A stretch of 64,000 nucleotides of DNA from Affinundibacterium seohonense (GCF_014284305.1 NZ_JACOFW010000009.1:89602-153601); one strand, 5' to 3'; numbered from the stretch's first letter, positions 27,065 to 36,765 are shown. The notes: a model not told the origin generated them from the sequence alone. Made by a program: numbers and translations.

Positions 27065-27658
27065 ATGATCACACGTTTGATCCACATTTCGAGATCAATA
27101 CTTCTTGCATGGGCGCTGATGTGTTTCGCGCCCATGCTGTTTTCATCCGCCCCTGCACAAGCAGCCGGCGTGGAAGTGATGAATGCGAAATTGGAAAGTA
27201 CAGATGAGGGTTATCGGGTATTTGTTTCCTTTTCCTTTGAACTTGGACCAGATCTGAAGAACGCGATCAACGAGGGGATTCCCGTATCTTTTACTGCCGA
27301 AGTGGAAATCAATCGACCGCGTTGGTATTGGTTTGATGAAAAAACTATACGCTCGTCGCAAACGGTAAAGGTGCAATATGATCTGTGGCGTCGTCAATAT
27401 ACGGCGGCTGTCAATGGCGGACTAAAACAAAATTTCAATAGTTTAGAAGAAGCGATGGCGCTGGTGTGGCGACCACGTCGTTGGTTGGTGGCTGATAAAA
27501 ATACCTTAAATCCAGGCGCAACCTATAACGTCGGCGTCCGTTTAAAATTAGACAGCAATCAATTATCAAAACCCATGTTAATAACGTCGTTTAGCAATAG
27601 TGATTGGCGTTTGGCCTCCGAGTGGAAACGATTTACATTCAAGGCTGACGACAAGTGA
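27065..27658 (+). CDS. DUF4390 domain-containing exported protein
   Basis: 197 residues. A signal sequence ending near AQAAGVEV is followed by a beta-rich DUF4390 domain (VMNAKLESTDEGYRVFVSFSFEL and LVADKNTLNPGATYNVGVRLKLD). It is periplasmic, of unknown function, and recurrent between rsmB and ntrY in betaproteobacteria, which suggests a role with NtrY. Its stop overlaps the GTG start of ntrY (GTGA, 4 bp), so translation is coupled. Confidence 0.9.
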   Translation: MITRLIHISRSILLAWALMCFAPMLFSSAPAQAAGVEVMNAKLESTDEGYRVFVSFSFELGPDLKNAINEGIPVSFTAEVEINRPRWYWFDEKTIRSSQTVKVQYDLWRRQYTAAVNGGLKQNFNSLEEAMALVWRPRRWLVADKNTLNPGATYNVGVRLKLDSNQLSKPMLITSFSNSDWRLASEWKRFTFKADDK

Positions 27659-30018
27659 CAAGATTTTTGCGGCAAGGTTTAGTCATTGGTGGCGTTCTAA
27701 TGAGCGTCCTATTGTTTATTCTGATGACAGCGACGGAAAACTCAAGTCGTTTTCGCGCTATCAATGAGAACCTTCCCTTATTGCTAATGGCAAATGCCGC
27801 CGTTGCATTGGGTTTATTGGCGATGGTGACCACTCTACTGTGGCAATTGATTCGTCGTTATCGCCAACGTGAATTTGGTTCACGCATCATGACCCGATTG
27901 GTGATCTTATTCGCCTTAACCGGGATTTTGCCTGGCTCCTTGATCTACTTAGTGTCGGTTCAGTTTGTCACGCGATCGATCGATTCGTGGTTTATCGTTA
28001 AACTTGATCCACTACTGAATTCAGGTGTCGATCTCGGACACACTGCGCTCGATTACACCTTAAAGGATTTAGAAGGGAAAGCGCGCAGCATGGCGAATCA
28101 ATTGGCTGACGTGGCAGATAGTTCACTGTCTTCATCTTTGCCGATCAAGCTATCTCGCTTACGCGAGCAAATGCAAGTAAAAGAAGCGACGATAGTCAGT
28201 AGTCGTGGTCGTGTGGTGGCGACGACCAATGAATATCCGGGTGTGTTGGTTCCAGAATTACCGACCGCTGGCATGATGCAGACCGCACGAATTGATGGTA
28301 AATATTCGCAGTATAGTAGTCATGTCGATCATACCGGTGAAGATGCGACTCGCAATTTATTCACGGAGGCACATCAAAATACCAATGCTGAAAACGGCAC
28401 CCAGGAATTTTTACGGGTGATTATTCCCCTGAATTCTAGCGGCGTTGATTCGCGTTTTCAGAAGGAAAGTAATTATCTGCAAGTGATACAACCAGTACCG
28501 GATTTATTAGATACCCAGGCGAAAGTCTTTACCAACGCGATTGCTGAGCATAGAGAGCGTTCATCAAGTCGTGATGGCTTAAAAAATATGTATCTGGTGA
28601 CTTTAACTTTATTGTTATTGTTCGCCATTTTTGGTGCGATTACCGCAGCGTTTTTTATTTCCAGTGAATTGGCTCGGCCTTTATTGCTATTAGCCGAAGG
28701 AACTAAGGCGGTCGCCGAAGGTAATTTGTCACCTCGCCCTATCACTACGACGTCAGATGAATTAGGTAGTTTGACGCAGTCGTTTAACACCATGACACAT
28801 CAGTTATTTGAGGCTCGTTCGGCGGTAGAAAAAAATCGCAATGAACTAGAAAATGCAAAAGCGTATTTAGAATCGGTATTGGGAAGTATGTCGGCCGGCG
28901 TGATGGTGCTGGATCAAAATGGCTGTCTCGTGAGCTGTAATCATTCGGTTGAGCGAATATTGCGACGTCAATTGGATAAAGAAATTAGTAAGCCGCTGTC
29001 TGAGATTCAAGGCTTACAAGTGTTTGCTGCCGCGATTGATAAAGCTTTTTCAGAACAGCACGCGCAATCGGCTGGAGGGACGGAACAAGAACACTGGCAA
29101 CAACAGATTGAATTGCCGAGTTCCGTCTTTGAGAATAATCAGGAAGTGGGTTTGAGTATCACGAATAGTGAGGAAGAAAAAGGCGTCACTTTATTAGCGC
29201 GTGGTTCTCACCTACCCGTGAATTCAAACGTCGGCTATGTGATTGTTTTTGACGATATTACGAATATTATTTCAGCACAACGCTCCATTGCTTGGGGTGA
29301 AGTCGCACGTCGCTTGGCACATGAAATTAAAAACCCACTGACACCGATACAGTTATCGGCAGAGCGCTTGCAGATGAAATTGGTCGACAAATTAAATGAA
29401 GTTGATTCGCAGTTTTTGAATAAAAGTACGACGACAATCGTCAATCAAGTCACTTCTATGAAACGTATGGTGGATGATTTCCGTGATTATGCGAAAACTC
29501 CGCAAGCCGTTCTTTCAAAGATTAATTTGTCGGCATTGGTTGATGACGTTTTGCATTTATACTTATCAGGCGATGGTCGCGATATTATTCACGTGCAAAT
29601 TCAATCTGAATTACCTCTGATCATGGGTGATGCAACGCAGTTACGTCAGGTGATACATAACTTGCTGCAGAACGCGCAAGATGCGGTCAGTGAAAATGTG
29701 AAATCCGGACAAACACCACGTATCGATTTAATTACAGAAAGTGTGCATTACATTAGTGCCGATAAATCAGAGCGAGTCGCTGTACGTCTTTCTGTCATTG
29801 ATAACGGGCCAGGTTTTTCTAATAAAATTTTGGCGCGCGCTTTCGAGCCTTATGCGACTTCTAAGCCTAGAGGTACGGGCTTAGGGTTAGCGATGGTGAA
29901 GAAAATCGTCGACGAACACGGCGGTAAGATCGATATTCAGAATCGAAGCGATTCAAACGGTGCAAAAGTTTCGATTTTGCTGTTAAAGTTAGCACCAGAT
30001 GTAAATACCACAGTATGA
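27655..30018 (+). CDS. ntrY: NtrY-like nitrogen sensor histidine kinase
   Basis: 787 residues from a GTG start. Domain order: four membrane helices in the first 340 residues with a periplasmic loop between, a HAMP segment (LLAEGTKAVAEGNLSPRP), a PAS domain around 410-530, then HisKA with the phospho-acceptor in RRLAHEIKNPLTPIQLSAE near 555, and HATPase motifs (LLQNAQDAV, DNGPGF, GTGLGLAMVKKIV). It senses an extracytoplasmic or redox signal and phosphorylates NtrX. It is coupled to DUF4390 by the 4-base overlap and followed 87 bp later by ntrX. Confidence 0.96.
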   Translation: MTRFLRQGLVIGGVLMSVLLFILMTATENSSRFRAINENLPLLLMANAAVALGLLAMVTTLLWQLIRRYRQREFGSRIMTRLVILFALTGILPGSLIYLVSVQFVTRSIDSWFIVKLDPLLNSGVDLGHTALDYTLKDLEGKARSMANQLADVADSSLSSSLPIKLSRLREQMQVKEATIVSSRGRVVATTNEYPGVLVPELPTAGMMQTARIDGKYSQYSSHVDHTGEDATRNLFTEAHQNTNAENGTQEFLRVIIPLNSSGVDSRFQKESNYLQVIQPVPDLLDTQAKVFTNAIAEHRERSSSRDGLKNMYLVTLTLLLLFAIFGAITAAFFISSELARPLLLLAEGTKAVAEGNLSPRPITTTSDELGSLTQSFNTMTHQLFEARSAVEKNRNELENAKAYLESVLGSMSAGVMVLDQNGCLVSCNHSVERILRRQLDKEISKPLSEIQGLQVFAAAIDKAFSEQHAQSAGGTEQEHWQQQIELPSSVFENNQEVGLSITNSEEEKGVTLLARGSHLPVNSNVGYVIVFDDITNIISAQRSIAWGEVARRLAHEIKNPLTPIQLSAERLQMKLVDKLNEVDSQFLNKSTTTIVNQVTSMKRMVDDFRDYAKTPQAVLSKINLSALVDDVLHLYLSGDGRDIIHVQIQSELPLIMGDATQLRQVIHNLLQNAQDAVSENVKSGQTPRIDLITESVHYISADKSERVAVRLSVIDNGPGFSNKILARAFEPYATSKPRGTGLGLAMVKKIVDEHGGKIDIQNRSDSNGAKVSILLLKLAPDVNTTV

Positions 30019-30105
30019 TGCGAGGTTTTATCTCATCAAGGTCAAGAGCTTCCTAAGAGAAGAATGACGTCACTTAAATAGCGGAGTAGGGGTTAGGGTA
30101 GATTT

Positions 30106-30828
30106 ATGGCAAACATATTAGTCGTTGATGATGAAATGGGAATTCGAGAGCTACTCTCGGAGATCCTGGGCGATGAGGGACACGTCGTTCAGCTAGCAGA
30201 AAATGCACAACAAGCACGTGAAGCCAGAGCGCAATCGCGGCCTGATTTAGTTTTATTGGATATCTGGATGCCAGATACGGATGGCGTGACTTTATTAAAA
30301 GAGTGGCAGCGCGATGGTTTGTTAACGATGCCAGTGATTATGATGTCGGGACATGCAACTATCGATACAGCAGTAGAAGCGACTCGCATTGGCGCCTTGA
30401 ATTTTTTAGAAAAGCCAATCGCCTTACAAAAACTACTCAAAGCGGTACAGCAAGGTTTGTCCCGCAATATTGAAGTGACTCGACCAGTATTACCAGTCGC
30501 CAGAATTAATGTGTCAGAAGCGACTTCATCGGTGGTAGCCACTACCCAATTTTCAAGTACACCAGCAAATTATGAGACCCGTGATTTCTCCGCAGGGAAC
30601 CATATGCTGCAAAATAATCAGCACTCGTTCAATAATTTATCCTTTGATTTGCCTTTGCGTGAAGCTCGTGATGCGTTTGAAAGAATTTATTTTGAATATC
30701 ACTTGCATCGCGAAGGTGGCAGCATGACTAGAGTTGCGGAGAAGACGGGTTTAGAGCGTACCCATTTGTATCGTAAGCTCAAGCAACTCGGTGTTGAATC
30801 TGTCAAATATGGTAAACGCGGCGAATAA
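30106..30828 (+). CDS. ntrX: Short NtrX-type response regulator lacking the AAA+ domain
   Basis: 240 residues: a receiver at 1-115 (ILVVDDEMGIRELL, phospho-acceptor in LVLLDIWMPD, lysine in FLEKPIAL), a flexible linker, and a C-terminal Fis-type helix-turn-helix (GGSMTRVAEKTGLERTHLYRKLKQL). Standard NtrX has a sigma-54-activating AAA+ ATPase between these parts; here it is absent, so it cannot drive sigma-54 open-complex formation and more probably acts as a simple activator or repressor. It is downstream of ntrY. The sigma-54 promoter near 37.3 kb would need NtrC instead. Confidence 0.93.
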   Translation: MANILVVDDEMGIRELLSEILGDEGHVVQLAENAQQAREARAQSRPDLVLLDIWMPDTDGVTLLKEWQRDGLLTMPVIMMSGHATIDTAVEATRIGALNFLEKPIALQKLLKAVQQGLSRNIEVTRPVLPVARINVSEATSSVVATTQFSSTPANYETRDFSAGNHMLQNNQHSFNNLSFDLPLREARDAFERIYFEYHLHREGGSMTRVAEKTGLERTHLYRKLKQLGVESVKYGKRGE

Positions 30829-31198
30829 AATCACAGCCCTTACTTTAGTTGCTGGCGGTAGTTATGCAGAGCGCGAAGCCTGGATAACTACTGCCCTACA
30901 AAATCTCCCACCTCAAGAATATCAACAAAAGTCTGGCGTATTGTTGGAAGGCTTACCAGCCGGCATTATGCCCTTACAGCCATCCACTACATTGAGCGTA
31001 GAGCGCATTGCACCAGGTTGCTTTTGCTGCATAGGTCAGCTCGCTATGCGCGTCAGTCTGAACCGCCTGTTACGTCAGAAACTTGGACATTTTTTTATAG
31101 CCATTAATGACGCGCAACATGTGGCATCACTGCAGTCTTCTTTAAATCAGCCCCCTTACGCGGCGTTGGTCACTTGTCAAAACGTGATCACGTTATAA
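30809..31198 (+). CDS. Degenerate G3E/CobW-like protein
   Basis: About 129 residues from the ATG at 30809; the frame is open from a GTG at 30791. It overlaps the end of ntrX by 20 bp, so it is coupled. The motif GCFCCIGQL near residue 72 matches the GCxCC metal motif of CobW/COG0523 GTPases. The N-terminal LVAGGSYAEREAWITT aligns where the Walker A loop should be, but the GKT/S signature is missing, and no NKxD or DxxG is seen. It may bind metal but hardly GTP. Function unknown; its position after ntrX may be incidental. Confidence 0.75.
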   Translation: MVNAANKITALTLVAGGSYAEREAWITTALQNLPPQEYQQKSGVLLEGLPAGIMPLQPSTTLSVERIAPGCFCCIGQLAMRVSLNRLLRQKLGHFFIAINDAQHVASLQSSLNQPPYAALVTCQNVITL

Positions 31199-31275
31199 GC
31201 ATACCTATTTCTATAAATCATTCGTCATTAATTGTCTATCAAGGTTCTGACCCGAGGAAAATTTTAGCTTTCCGC

Positions 31276-31302
31276 TAAAGTTCAAGCCTTTCCATGCCGT
31301 AA
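31276..31302 (+). promoter_or_regulatory. Candidate sigma-28 (FliA) promoter before the DUF3567 gene
   Basis: TAAAGTTC at 31276-31283, then 12 bases and GCCGTAA at 31296-31302, resemble TAAAGTTT-N11-GCCGATAA with one base missing in the -10. It lies about 100 bp upstream of the next gene's start. A weak call. Confidence 0.35.
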
Positions 31303-31403
31303 CTATTAGTACGGATCTGGCTCGTAATTGCATCCGTAAAACTGATAAAACGCACCGTCTTTGTTCTCGACTATTGAAGAAAACCAGACTAAGGAAGAAC
31401 AAA

Positions 31404-31661
31404 ATGAACATTATTTATAACAGCGATCAATATAGTGTGGTCGAGTTTGGTGCCCAGACAGATCATGAAACTTTACGTTTTGGCGGTTATGAAATTACCG
31501 ACAAGTCCGTGCGTCGTGAATGTTTTATCGGCGGTATTCAGGCAGAGACTTTCCGGCACGATGTGCAAGAATTGATATCGAATGAACCTAGTATTGAAGA
31601 AATTGATGAATTTTTAGCGAAATTCGATTCTTATATGGGACAGTCAGTGTTGCTACACTGA
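31404..31661 (+). CDS. DUF3567 domain-containing protein
   Basis: 85 residues from the ATG at 31404, which has AAGGAAG eight bases upstream; an earlier in-frame start at 31374 is less likely. The pattern MNIIYNSDQYSVVEF, GGYEITDKSVRRECFIGG, and the end PSIEEIDEFLAKFDS match DUF3567, a small family found in Burkholderiales with unknown role. Soluble and acidic. It ends 20 bp before a strong terminator. Confidence 0.88.
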   Translation: MNIIYNSDQYSVVEFGAQTDHETLRFGGYEITDKSVRRECFIGGIQAETFRHDVQELISNEPSIEEIDEFLAKFDSYMGQSVLLH

Positions 31662-31681
31662 TGAAGGTCTAATTTTCATCC

Positions 31682-31712
31682 TAAAAACAGCGCAATTGGC
31701 GCTGTTTTTTTT
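31682..31712 (+). terminator. Rho-independent terminator of the DUF3567 gene
   Basis: AAAAACAGCGC / GCGCTGTTTTT with a short AATTG loop and an eight-T tail, about 22 bp after the stop. Confidence 0.92.
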
Positions 31713-31754
31713 CGCCGTTGACATTCGCGAGTAGTGCTTTTCAAAAGCAATAGA

Positions 31755-31825
31755 CGAAAAAAAACCCGCTAGCTTTAGCTGCGGGTTAAGTCCAAACCTT
31801 AGGAGGTGTTGGAGGAGACAGGTGC
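31755..31825 (-). ncRNA. Small RNA candidate with tandem anti-Shine-Dalgarno mimic and terminator
   Basis: On the minus strand the sequence CTCCTCCAACACCTCCTAAGG (31799-31817 region) carries two copies of an anti-Shine-Dalgarno core, CUCCUCC and CACCUCCU, the latter equal to the 3' end of 16S rRNA. It leads into a hairpin AACCCGC-AGCT-AA-AGCT-GCGGGTT (31763-31787) followed by TTTTTT, a complete terminator. There is no gene on that strand, so an RNA gene of about 60-80 nt is likely. This arrangement recalls the betaproteobacterial toxic small RNA (Rfam family named for it), from memory. It is antisense to the leader of the next gene. Confidence 0.6.
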
Positions 31826-32002
31826 TACTTTATCGCAGTGCAGCAAATATGTCTTCTTGCATTTTCGTATACCAGATATAAATCAGATATATATCTTAGC
31901 TTGCATACTTCCTCTGACCTGAATACGCAAACGGAGACTTTGCCCGGAGAAATGATTTACACTCTAGGCCTATCATTTAGCGCCTGCAGTCTGGAGATCA
32001 AC

Positions 32003-33196
32003 ATGAAATTAATCGAACCCATCGTGGAAGCTCATCAAGAAATACTCGCCATACGGCGTGACATCCATGCGCATCCTGAATTATGTTTTGAAGAATTCAG
32101 AACCGCCGATGTTGTCGCTAAGAATTTGGCGGCTTGGGGCATACCTATGATTCGAGGCTTAGCCGGGACAGGTATCGTTGGCATTATCAAACGTGGATCT
32201 AGCAGCCGCGCCTTGGGTTTGCGCGCCGATATGGACGCCCTGCCTATGCAAGAGATAAATCAGTTCGCCCATGCCTCACAGCATGCCGGAAAAATGCATG
32301 CCTGTGGTCACGATGGTCATACCGCCATGCTGTTAGGCGCCGCAAGGTATTTGTCGCAAGCCCAAGACTTTGATGGCACCGTGTATTTGATTTTCCAACC
32401 TGCTGAGGAAGGCGGTGGTGGTGCGCGCCGCATGATAGAAGAAGGTCTATTTGAGCAATGTCCTATGGATGCCGTATTTGGCATGCACAATTGGCCTGGA
32501 ATCGCGGTAGGTAATTTTGGGGTAAAAACTGGTGGCATGATGGCGTCTTCGAATGAGTTCGAGGTGACAGTGCGCGGTAAAGGTGCGCATGCTGCTCAGC
32601 CGCAAAAAGGTATCGATCCCGTCATGATCGCCGTACAGATTGCTCAGAGTTGGCAAACGATCGTAAGTCGGAATGTGAATCCTTTAGAGCCTGCGGTACT
32701 GTCTTTGACACAGATACATTCTGGTAGCGCTACTAATGTGATTCCCGACGACGCCAGCTTGATTGGTACAGTGCGTACCTTTAGTACTGACGTCTTAGAT
32801 TTGATTGAAACCCGCATGGAAAAAATTGCCAAGGCGACCGCTGCGGCATTTGATGCGGAAGTCGACTTCAAATTTAAGCGTAATTATCCGCCTTTGATTA
32901 ATCATGAAAAGGAAACCCAGTTTGCGATTCACGTCATGCGCGATTTGGTCGGTACCGAACAAGTCGACGCCCAAGTGGAAGCGACAATGGGCGCAGAAGA
33001 CTTTGCCTATATGCTGCAACATAAACCCGGCTGTTATGTTTTTTTAGGAAATGGTGAGGGTAAGCACCGCAGTGCTGGTCACGGTTTGGGGCCCTGTAAT
33101 TTGCATAATCCTAGCTATGATTTTAATGATGATTTACTGCCGATAGGTGCTAGTTATTGGGTTGGACTAGTGCGTGCGTTTTTAGCCCCACAGTAA
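32003..33196 (+). CDS. M20-family amidohydrolase (hippurate hydrolase/aminoacylase type)
   Basis: 397 residues from the ATG at 32003, with GGAG eight bases before it; longer in-frame starts up to 31838 are unlikely. The metal motifs are GLRADMDALP (near 74) and HACGHDGHTAMLLGAA (near 100), then the general base in FQPAEEGGGGARRMI and the C-terminal GAEDFAYML. Such enzymes cleave N-acyl amino acids such as hippurate or N-acetyl amino acids in the cytoplasm. No transporter or other catabolic gene is next to it. Confidence 0.92.
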   Translation: MKLIEPIVEAHQEILAIRRDIHAHPELCFEEFRTADVVAKNLAAWGIPMIRGLAGTGIVGIIKRGSSSRALGLRADMDALPMQEINQFAHASQHAGKMHACGHDGHTAMLLGAARYLSQAQDFDGTVYLIFQPAEEGGGGARRMIEEGLFEQCPMDAVFGMHNWPGIAVGNFGVKTGGMMASSNEFEVTVRGKGAHAAQPQKGIDPVMIAVQIAQSWQTIVSRNVNPLEPAVLSLTQIHSGSATNVIPDDASLIGTVRTFSTDVLDLIETRMEKIAKATAAAFDAEVDFKFKRNYPPLINHEKETQFAIHVMRDLVGTEQVDAQVEATMGAEDFAYMLQHKPGCYVFLGNGEGKHRSAGHGLGPCNLHNPSYDFNDDLLPIGASYWVGLVRAFLAPQ

Positions 33197-33198
33197 GT

Positions 33199-33242
33199 AA
33201 AAAAACCGTATTTCCTGTGTGTGCAAGGAATACGGTTTTTTG
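33199..33242. terminator. Bidirectional terminator between amidohydrolase and chemoreceptor genes
   Basis: AAAAAACCGTATTTCC / GGAATACGGTTTTTT forms a long stem (one bulged T) with A- and T-runs at both ends, serving convergent genes. Confidence 0.85.
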
Positions 33243-33277
33243 GTGATCATCTGGGGTAAGACTCCAATCGAACTGAC

Positions 33278-34936
33278 TTAAAACTCCTCCCAATCATCCG
33301 CTGATTTTTCCGCTTTGGCAGGACGGGCAGCGTTGGTTGCCGCAGCAATTCGGGCGGGCGCTGGTCTTGGACTTGGTTTGACGGCATTTGCACGATTTGC
33401 TGGTCTGGTACTTGTATGTATCGTGTTCAACTTAAATACGTCTAACGACTTGGTGAGTAAATCAGCTTGCTCTTCTAGCGATTCGGCAGCAGCGGCTGCC
33501 TCTTCCACCAGCGCTGCATTTTGCTGTGTCATCTCGTCCATTTGATTAATGGCTGAGCCGATTTCTTGTATGCCCGTGCTCTGTTCCTGACTAGCTGCGG
33601 TAATCTCCGCCATGATGTCACTAACACGACGCACCGAGGCGACAATTTCTTCCATCGTATGACCGGCTTGATCGACCAAGCTTGAACCTGTTCTGACTTT
33701 GTCAACAGAGTCACCGATCAGGGTTTTAATTTCTTTTGCAGCAGCGGCACTACGTTGTGCCAAATTACGTACTTCTGACGCGACTACAGCGAAACCACGA
33801 CCTTGTTCACCCGCCCGTGCCGCCTCTACAGCAGCATTCAAGGCAAGAATATTAGTTTGAAATGCAATGCCATCGATCACACTAATGATATCGACAATTT
33901 TCTTCGATGATTGATTGATCTCATCCATCGTGATCACGACTTGGCTAACAACGGCGCCGCCTTTCACCGCCACTTCCGAAGCAGTTTCCACCATCTTATT
34001 TGCTTGGCGTGCATTGTCCGCATTTTGTCTCACGGTTTCGGTCATGGTTTCCATCGAGCTGGAGGTTTCTTCCAGACTACTTGCTTGAGATTCGGTACGT
34101 GAGGAAAGATCGGTGTTGCCGGAGGCGATCTCTGCACTGGCGACCTTGATTGTTTCAGCGGAAGTTTTGATCTCAGAGACCATATTTTGCAAGCGACTTT
34201 GCATTTCACTAAGTGCGGCTAACAAACTGCTAGTGTCACCCTGCTCCACTTCGATTTGCATGGTCAAATTTCCAGATGCGACTGCAGAGGCAATTTCCTG
34301 CGCATATTCAGGCTCACCACCGAGCTGCTCCCAAACCGTACGAATAATGAAAAATGACACCACACCCAACACCAATATCACAATTAAACCGGCTAGGATG
34401 ACTGTCCATAAAACGCGATTGACATTATCGGCACTGTGATCTATGCCAGCGGTAAATTGGGCTTGCGCGGTATCGACGGTCTTTTTCAGATCATCTTCTA
34501 AAACTTTCAATGAACTCTGCATTTGGCCTATCGCCGCTTGCGGGTCACCTTGATCGACTCCTAGCATAATTTTGGCAACAGAAATCGCGGGCGTGTAGTA
34601 GGCATCAAACTCTTTAGCCAGCCGTTCGCCTAGAGTTTGTTGACCCGGCAGACTCGCTAGATTCTTGAATTTTTCTTTGACTTTTTTAGCGCGTTCCGCC
34701 ACCGCATCAATGCCTTTTTTATCGTCTTCCCCAACCGCTTGTTTTAAGGCATCGACAATACCTTGTACATCCGCTTGAATATTTTTTGAACGATCTAAAA
34801 CTGGATAATCAATGGTTTCTGTGGTCTTAATTGATTTCATTGCCGTTGTTGAAAAATATACACTAGCGGCAATGCCAACACCGAAAATAACGGTGGCAAT
34901 AATGGGAAGGGCCCAAATTCTGCGTTTGATACTCAT
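33278..34936 (-). CDS. Methyl-accepting chemotaxis protein
   Basis: 552 residues: an N-terminal membrane helix (9-30), a periplasmic 4-helix-type sensor to about 170, a second helix (about 175-197), HAMP, then the cytoplasmic coiled coil with the signalling tip [44 protein letters not shown]. It ends in DDWEEF, a W-E-x-F type pentapeptide tail that tethers CheR and CheB, so it is a full-length adapting receptor of the Tar/Tsr size class. The ligand is not evident. It is convergent with the amidohydrolase. Confidence 0.95.
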   Translation of the reverse strand: MSIKRRIWALPIIATVIFGVGIAASVYFSTTAMKSIKTTETIDYPVLDRSKNIQADVQGIVDALKQAVGEDDKKGIDAVAERAKKVKEKFKNLASLPGQQTLGERLAKEFDAYYTPAISVAKIMLGVDQGDPQAAIGQMQSSLKVLEDDLKKTVDTAQAQFTAGIDHSADNVNRVLWTVILAGLIVILVLGVVSFFIIRTVWEQLGGEPEYAQEIASAVASGNLTMQIEVEQGDTSSLLAALSEMQSRLQNMVSEIKTSAETIKVASAEIASGNTDLSSRTESQASSLEETSSSMETMTETVRQNADNARQANKMVETASEVAVKGGAVVSQVVITMDEINQSSKKIVDIISVIDGIAFQTNILALNAAVEAARAGEQGRGFAVVASEVRNLAQRSAAAAKEIKTLIGDSVDKVRTGSSLVDQAGHTMEEIVASVRRVSDIMAEITAASQEQSTGIQEIGSAINQMDEMTQQNAALVEEAAAAAESLEEQADLLTKSLDVFKLNTIHTSTRPANRANAVKPSPRPAPARIAAATNAARPAKAEKSADDWEEF

Positions 34937-35204
34937 CTATTCACCTCGACATATGTTGTAAAAAACTAGTCGGCGTTCAGCACTTTCCGACGTTATGCAA
35001 ATTGCTGGATCATCGTTCTTTGAAAAATAAAGAAATCGTCTGTAAATCGTCTAATTGATATAGAGATGTGTTGCGTTGAAGGCTGCGTGAAAAATCGAGT
35101 AATGACTTAATAAGGAGCGTGATGAAGCATGACTCAATGTACTTACCGCTAAGTAACAGTGTAAGCCAAACTTTTGAAAATTGCGAAACTCTTATTGCTG
35201 TAGA

Positions 35205-36731
35205 TTAATGTTCCCGCATTGCGCGGCGATACTGTATCGCTTCTGCCACATGTGTTTGCAAGACCACAGGGCTATTTGCTAAATCTGCAATGCTACGTGC
35301 TACTTTTAATACGCGATGATAGGCACGGGCAGACCAGTTGAGTTTGAGCATGGCATTACGTAGTAACTGCTCGGTTGCCTGATCAGTCTGGCAGTGCAAT
35401 TCGATTTCTTTGGTACTCAGTAAATTATTTGGTTTAGCTTGTCTGTCCAGTTGTCGTAAATAGGCCGCTTCGACACGTTCTTGGATAGCATGACTTGGCT
35501 CGGTTTGCGTGTGGGAAAATAAGTCTTCGTGCGGTAGGGCTTGCACCAGAATCTGCATATCAATACGGTCAAGTAAGGGGCCAGAAATTTTGCCTTGATA
35601 GCGCAGAATAGAATCGGGTGTGCAGCGGCATTTGCCATTGCTATGACCAAAATAACCGCAAGGGCAGGGATTCATCGCTGCTATTAACTGAAACCTGGCA
35701 GGAAAAGTGGCTTGTTTGGCCGCACGGGAAATGTGTATTTGCCCAGATTCTAACGGTTCGCGTAATACCTCTAAGACTTTGCGGTCAAATTCAGGTAATT
35801 CATCAAGGAATAAGACGCCATGGTGAGCTAATGAAATTTCTCCAGGTCTGGGGTTTCCCCCGCCACCAACTAGCGCGACGGCAGAAGACGTGTGGTGCGG
35901 GCTGCGAAATTGCCGTTGCTTCCATTTCGCTAAACTAAAGCCATTCGTCAAGGAGAGCACGGCTGCGGATTCTAATGCTTGCTGATCAGTCATACCAGGC
36001 AAGATGCCAGGGAAGCGGCTTGCCAGCATAGACTTGCCGGTACCAGGTGGTCCAACCAGCAAGACACTATGACTGCCTGCAGCAGCGACTTCGAGCGCAC
36101 GTTTGGCTTGGTTTTGTGCTTTGACGTCGCTAAAGTCTAAATACGGTATCGTTTCACTCTGTGGCTTACTGCGATGCTGGCTGATCTTCGAATCAGCATC
36201 TAGCGCGGCAAAGTGGGCGCAAACTTGAAGCAGGGATTCCGCCGGGAATATGCGTGCTTCAGCCACCAAGGCGGCTTCCTCAGCATTGGCTTTAGGTAGC
36301 ATGAAAGCGCGTGCAGGAGTCTGATCTCGTTGCGCGCTTTTGCAAATAGCGAAGGTCATTGCCAAGGCACCACGTATTGGTCGTAGTTCTCCTGATAAGG
36401 ACAGTTCTCCGGCAAATTCGTACTGGTCTAAAGCGTCGTCGGGAATTTGTCCCGATGCAGCCAGAATACCAAGTGCGATGGGCAAATCAAAACGCCCAGA
36501 TTCCTTTGGTAAATCAGCAGGTGCTAAGTTGACAGTAATGCGCTGCGCCGGGAAATCGAAGCGTGCATTTTGTAAAGCCGCTCGAACCCGGTCTTTGGAT
36601 TCTTTCACTTCGGTTTCTGGCAAGCCGACGATGGTAAACGCCGGTAAGCCATTCGCCAGATGTACCTCGACCGTCACCTCTGGGGCATCCATCCCGCTTA
36701 AGGCGCGGCTTTTTAGAACGGCGAGTGACAT
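35205..36731 (-). CDS. YifB/ComM-family Mg chelatase-like AAA+ ATPase
   Basis: 508 residues. Domain order: N-terminal ChlI-like Lon-substrate-like domain (MSLAVLKSRALSGMDAPEVTVEVHL), AAA+ ATPase with Walker A LVGPPGTGKSMLA near residue 218, Walker B LFLDELPEF, and sensor residues in AMNPCPCGYFGHSNGKCRC, then a C-terminal Mg_chelatase_C region (RAYHRVLKVARSIADL). ComM is a hexameric helicase aiding branch migration in natural transformation. The gene ends about 34 bp before the ubiK gene, which lies upstream on the same strand. Confidence 0.95.
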   Translation of the reverse strand: MSLAVLKSRALSGMDAPEVTVEVHLANGLPAFTIVGLPETEVKESKDRVRAALQNARFDFPAQRITVNLAPADLPKESGRFDLPIALGILAASGQIPDDALDQYEFAGELSLSGELRPIRGALAMTFAICKSAQRDQTPARAFMLPKANAEEAALVAEARIFPAESLLQVCAHFAALDADSKISQHRSKPQSETIPYLDFSDVKAQNQAKRALEVAAAGSHSVLLVGPPGTGKSMLASRFPGILPGMTDQQALESAAVLSLTNGFSLAKWKQRQFRSPHHTSSAVALVGGGGNPRPGEISLAHHGVLFLDELPEFDRKVLEVLREPLESGQIHISRAAKQATFPARFQLIAAMNPCPCGYFGHSNGKCRCTPDSILRYQGKISGPLLDRIDMQILVQALPHEDLFSHTQTEPSHAIQERVEAAYLRQLDRQAKPNNLLSTKEIELHCQTDQATEQLLRNAMLKLNWSARAYHRVLKVARSIADLANSPVVLQTHVAEAIQYRRAMREH

Positions 36732-36765
36732 CGTGCGCTTTTTGTGAGTGGTGAGTCAGTGCGGA

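Noticed and set aside
34937..35204. GCCGA-like and AAAG-like pieces upstream of the chemoreceptor gene as a sigma-28 promoter
   Set aside because: The spacing between the two pieces is only about 8 bases; sigma-28 needs about 15.
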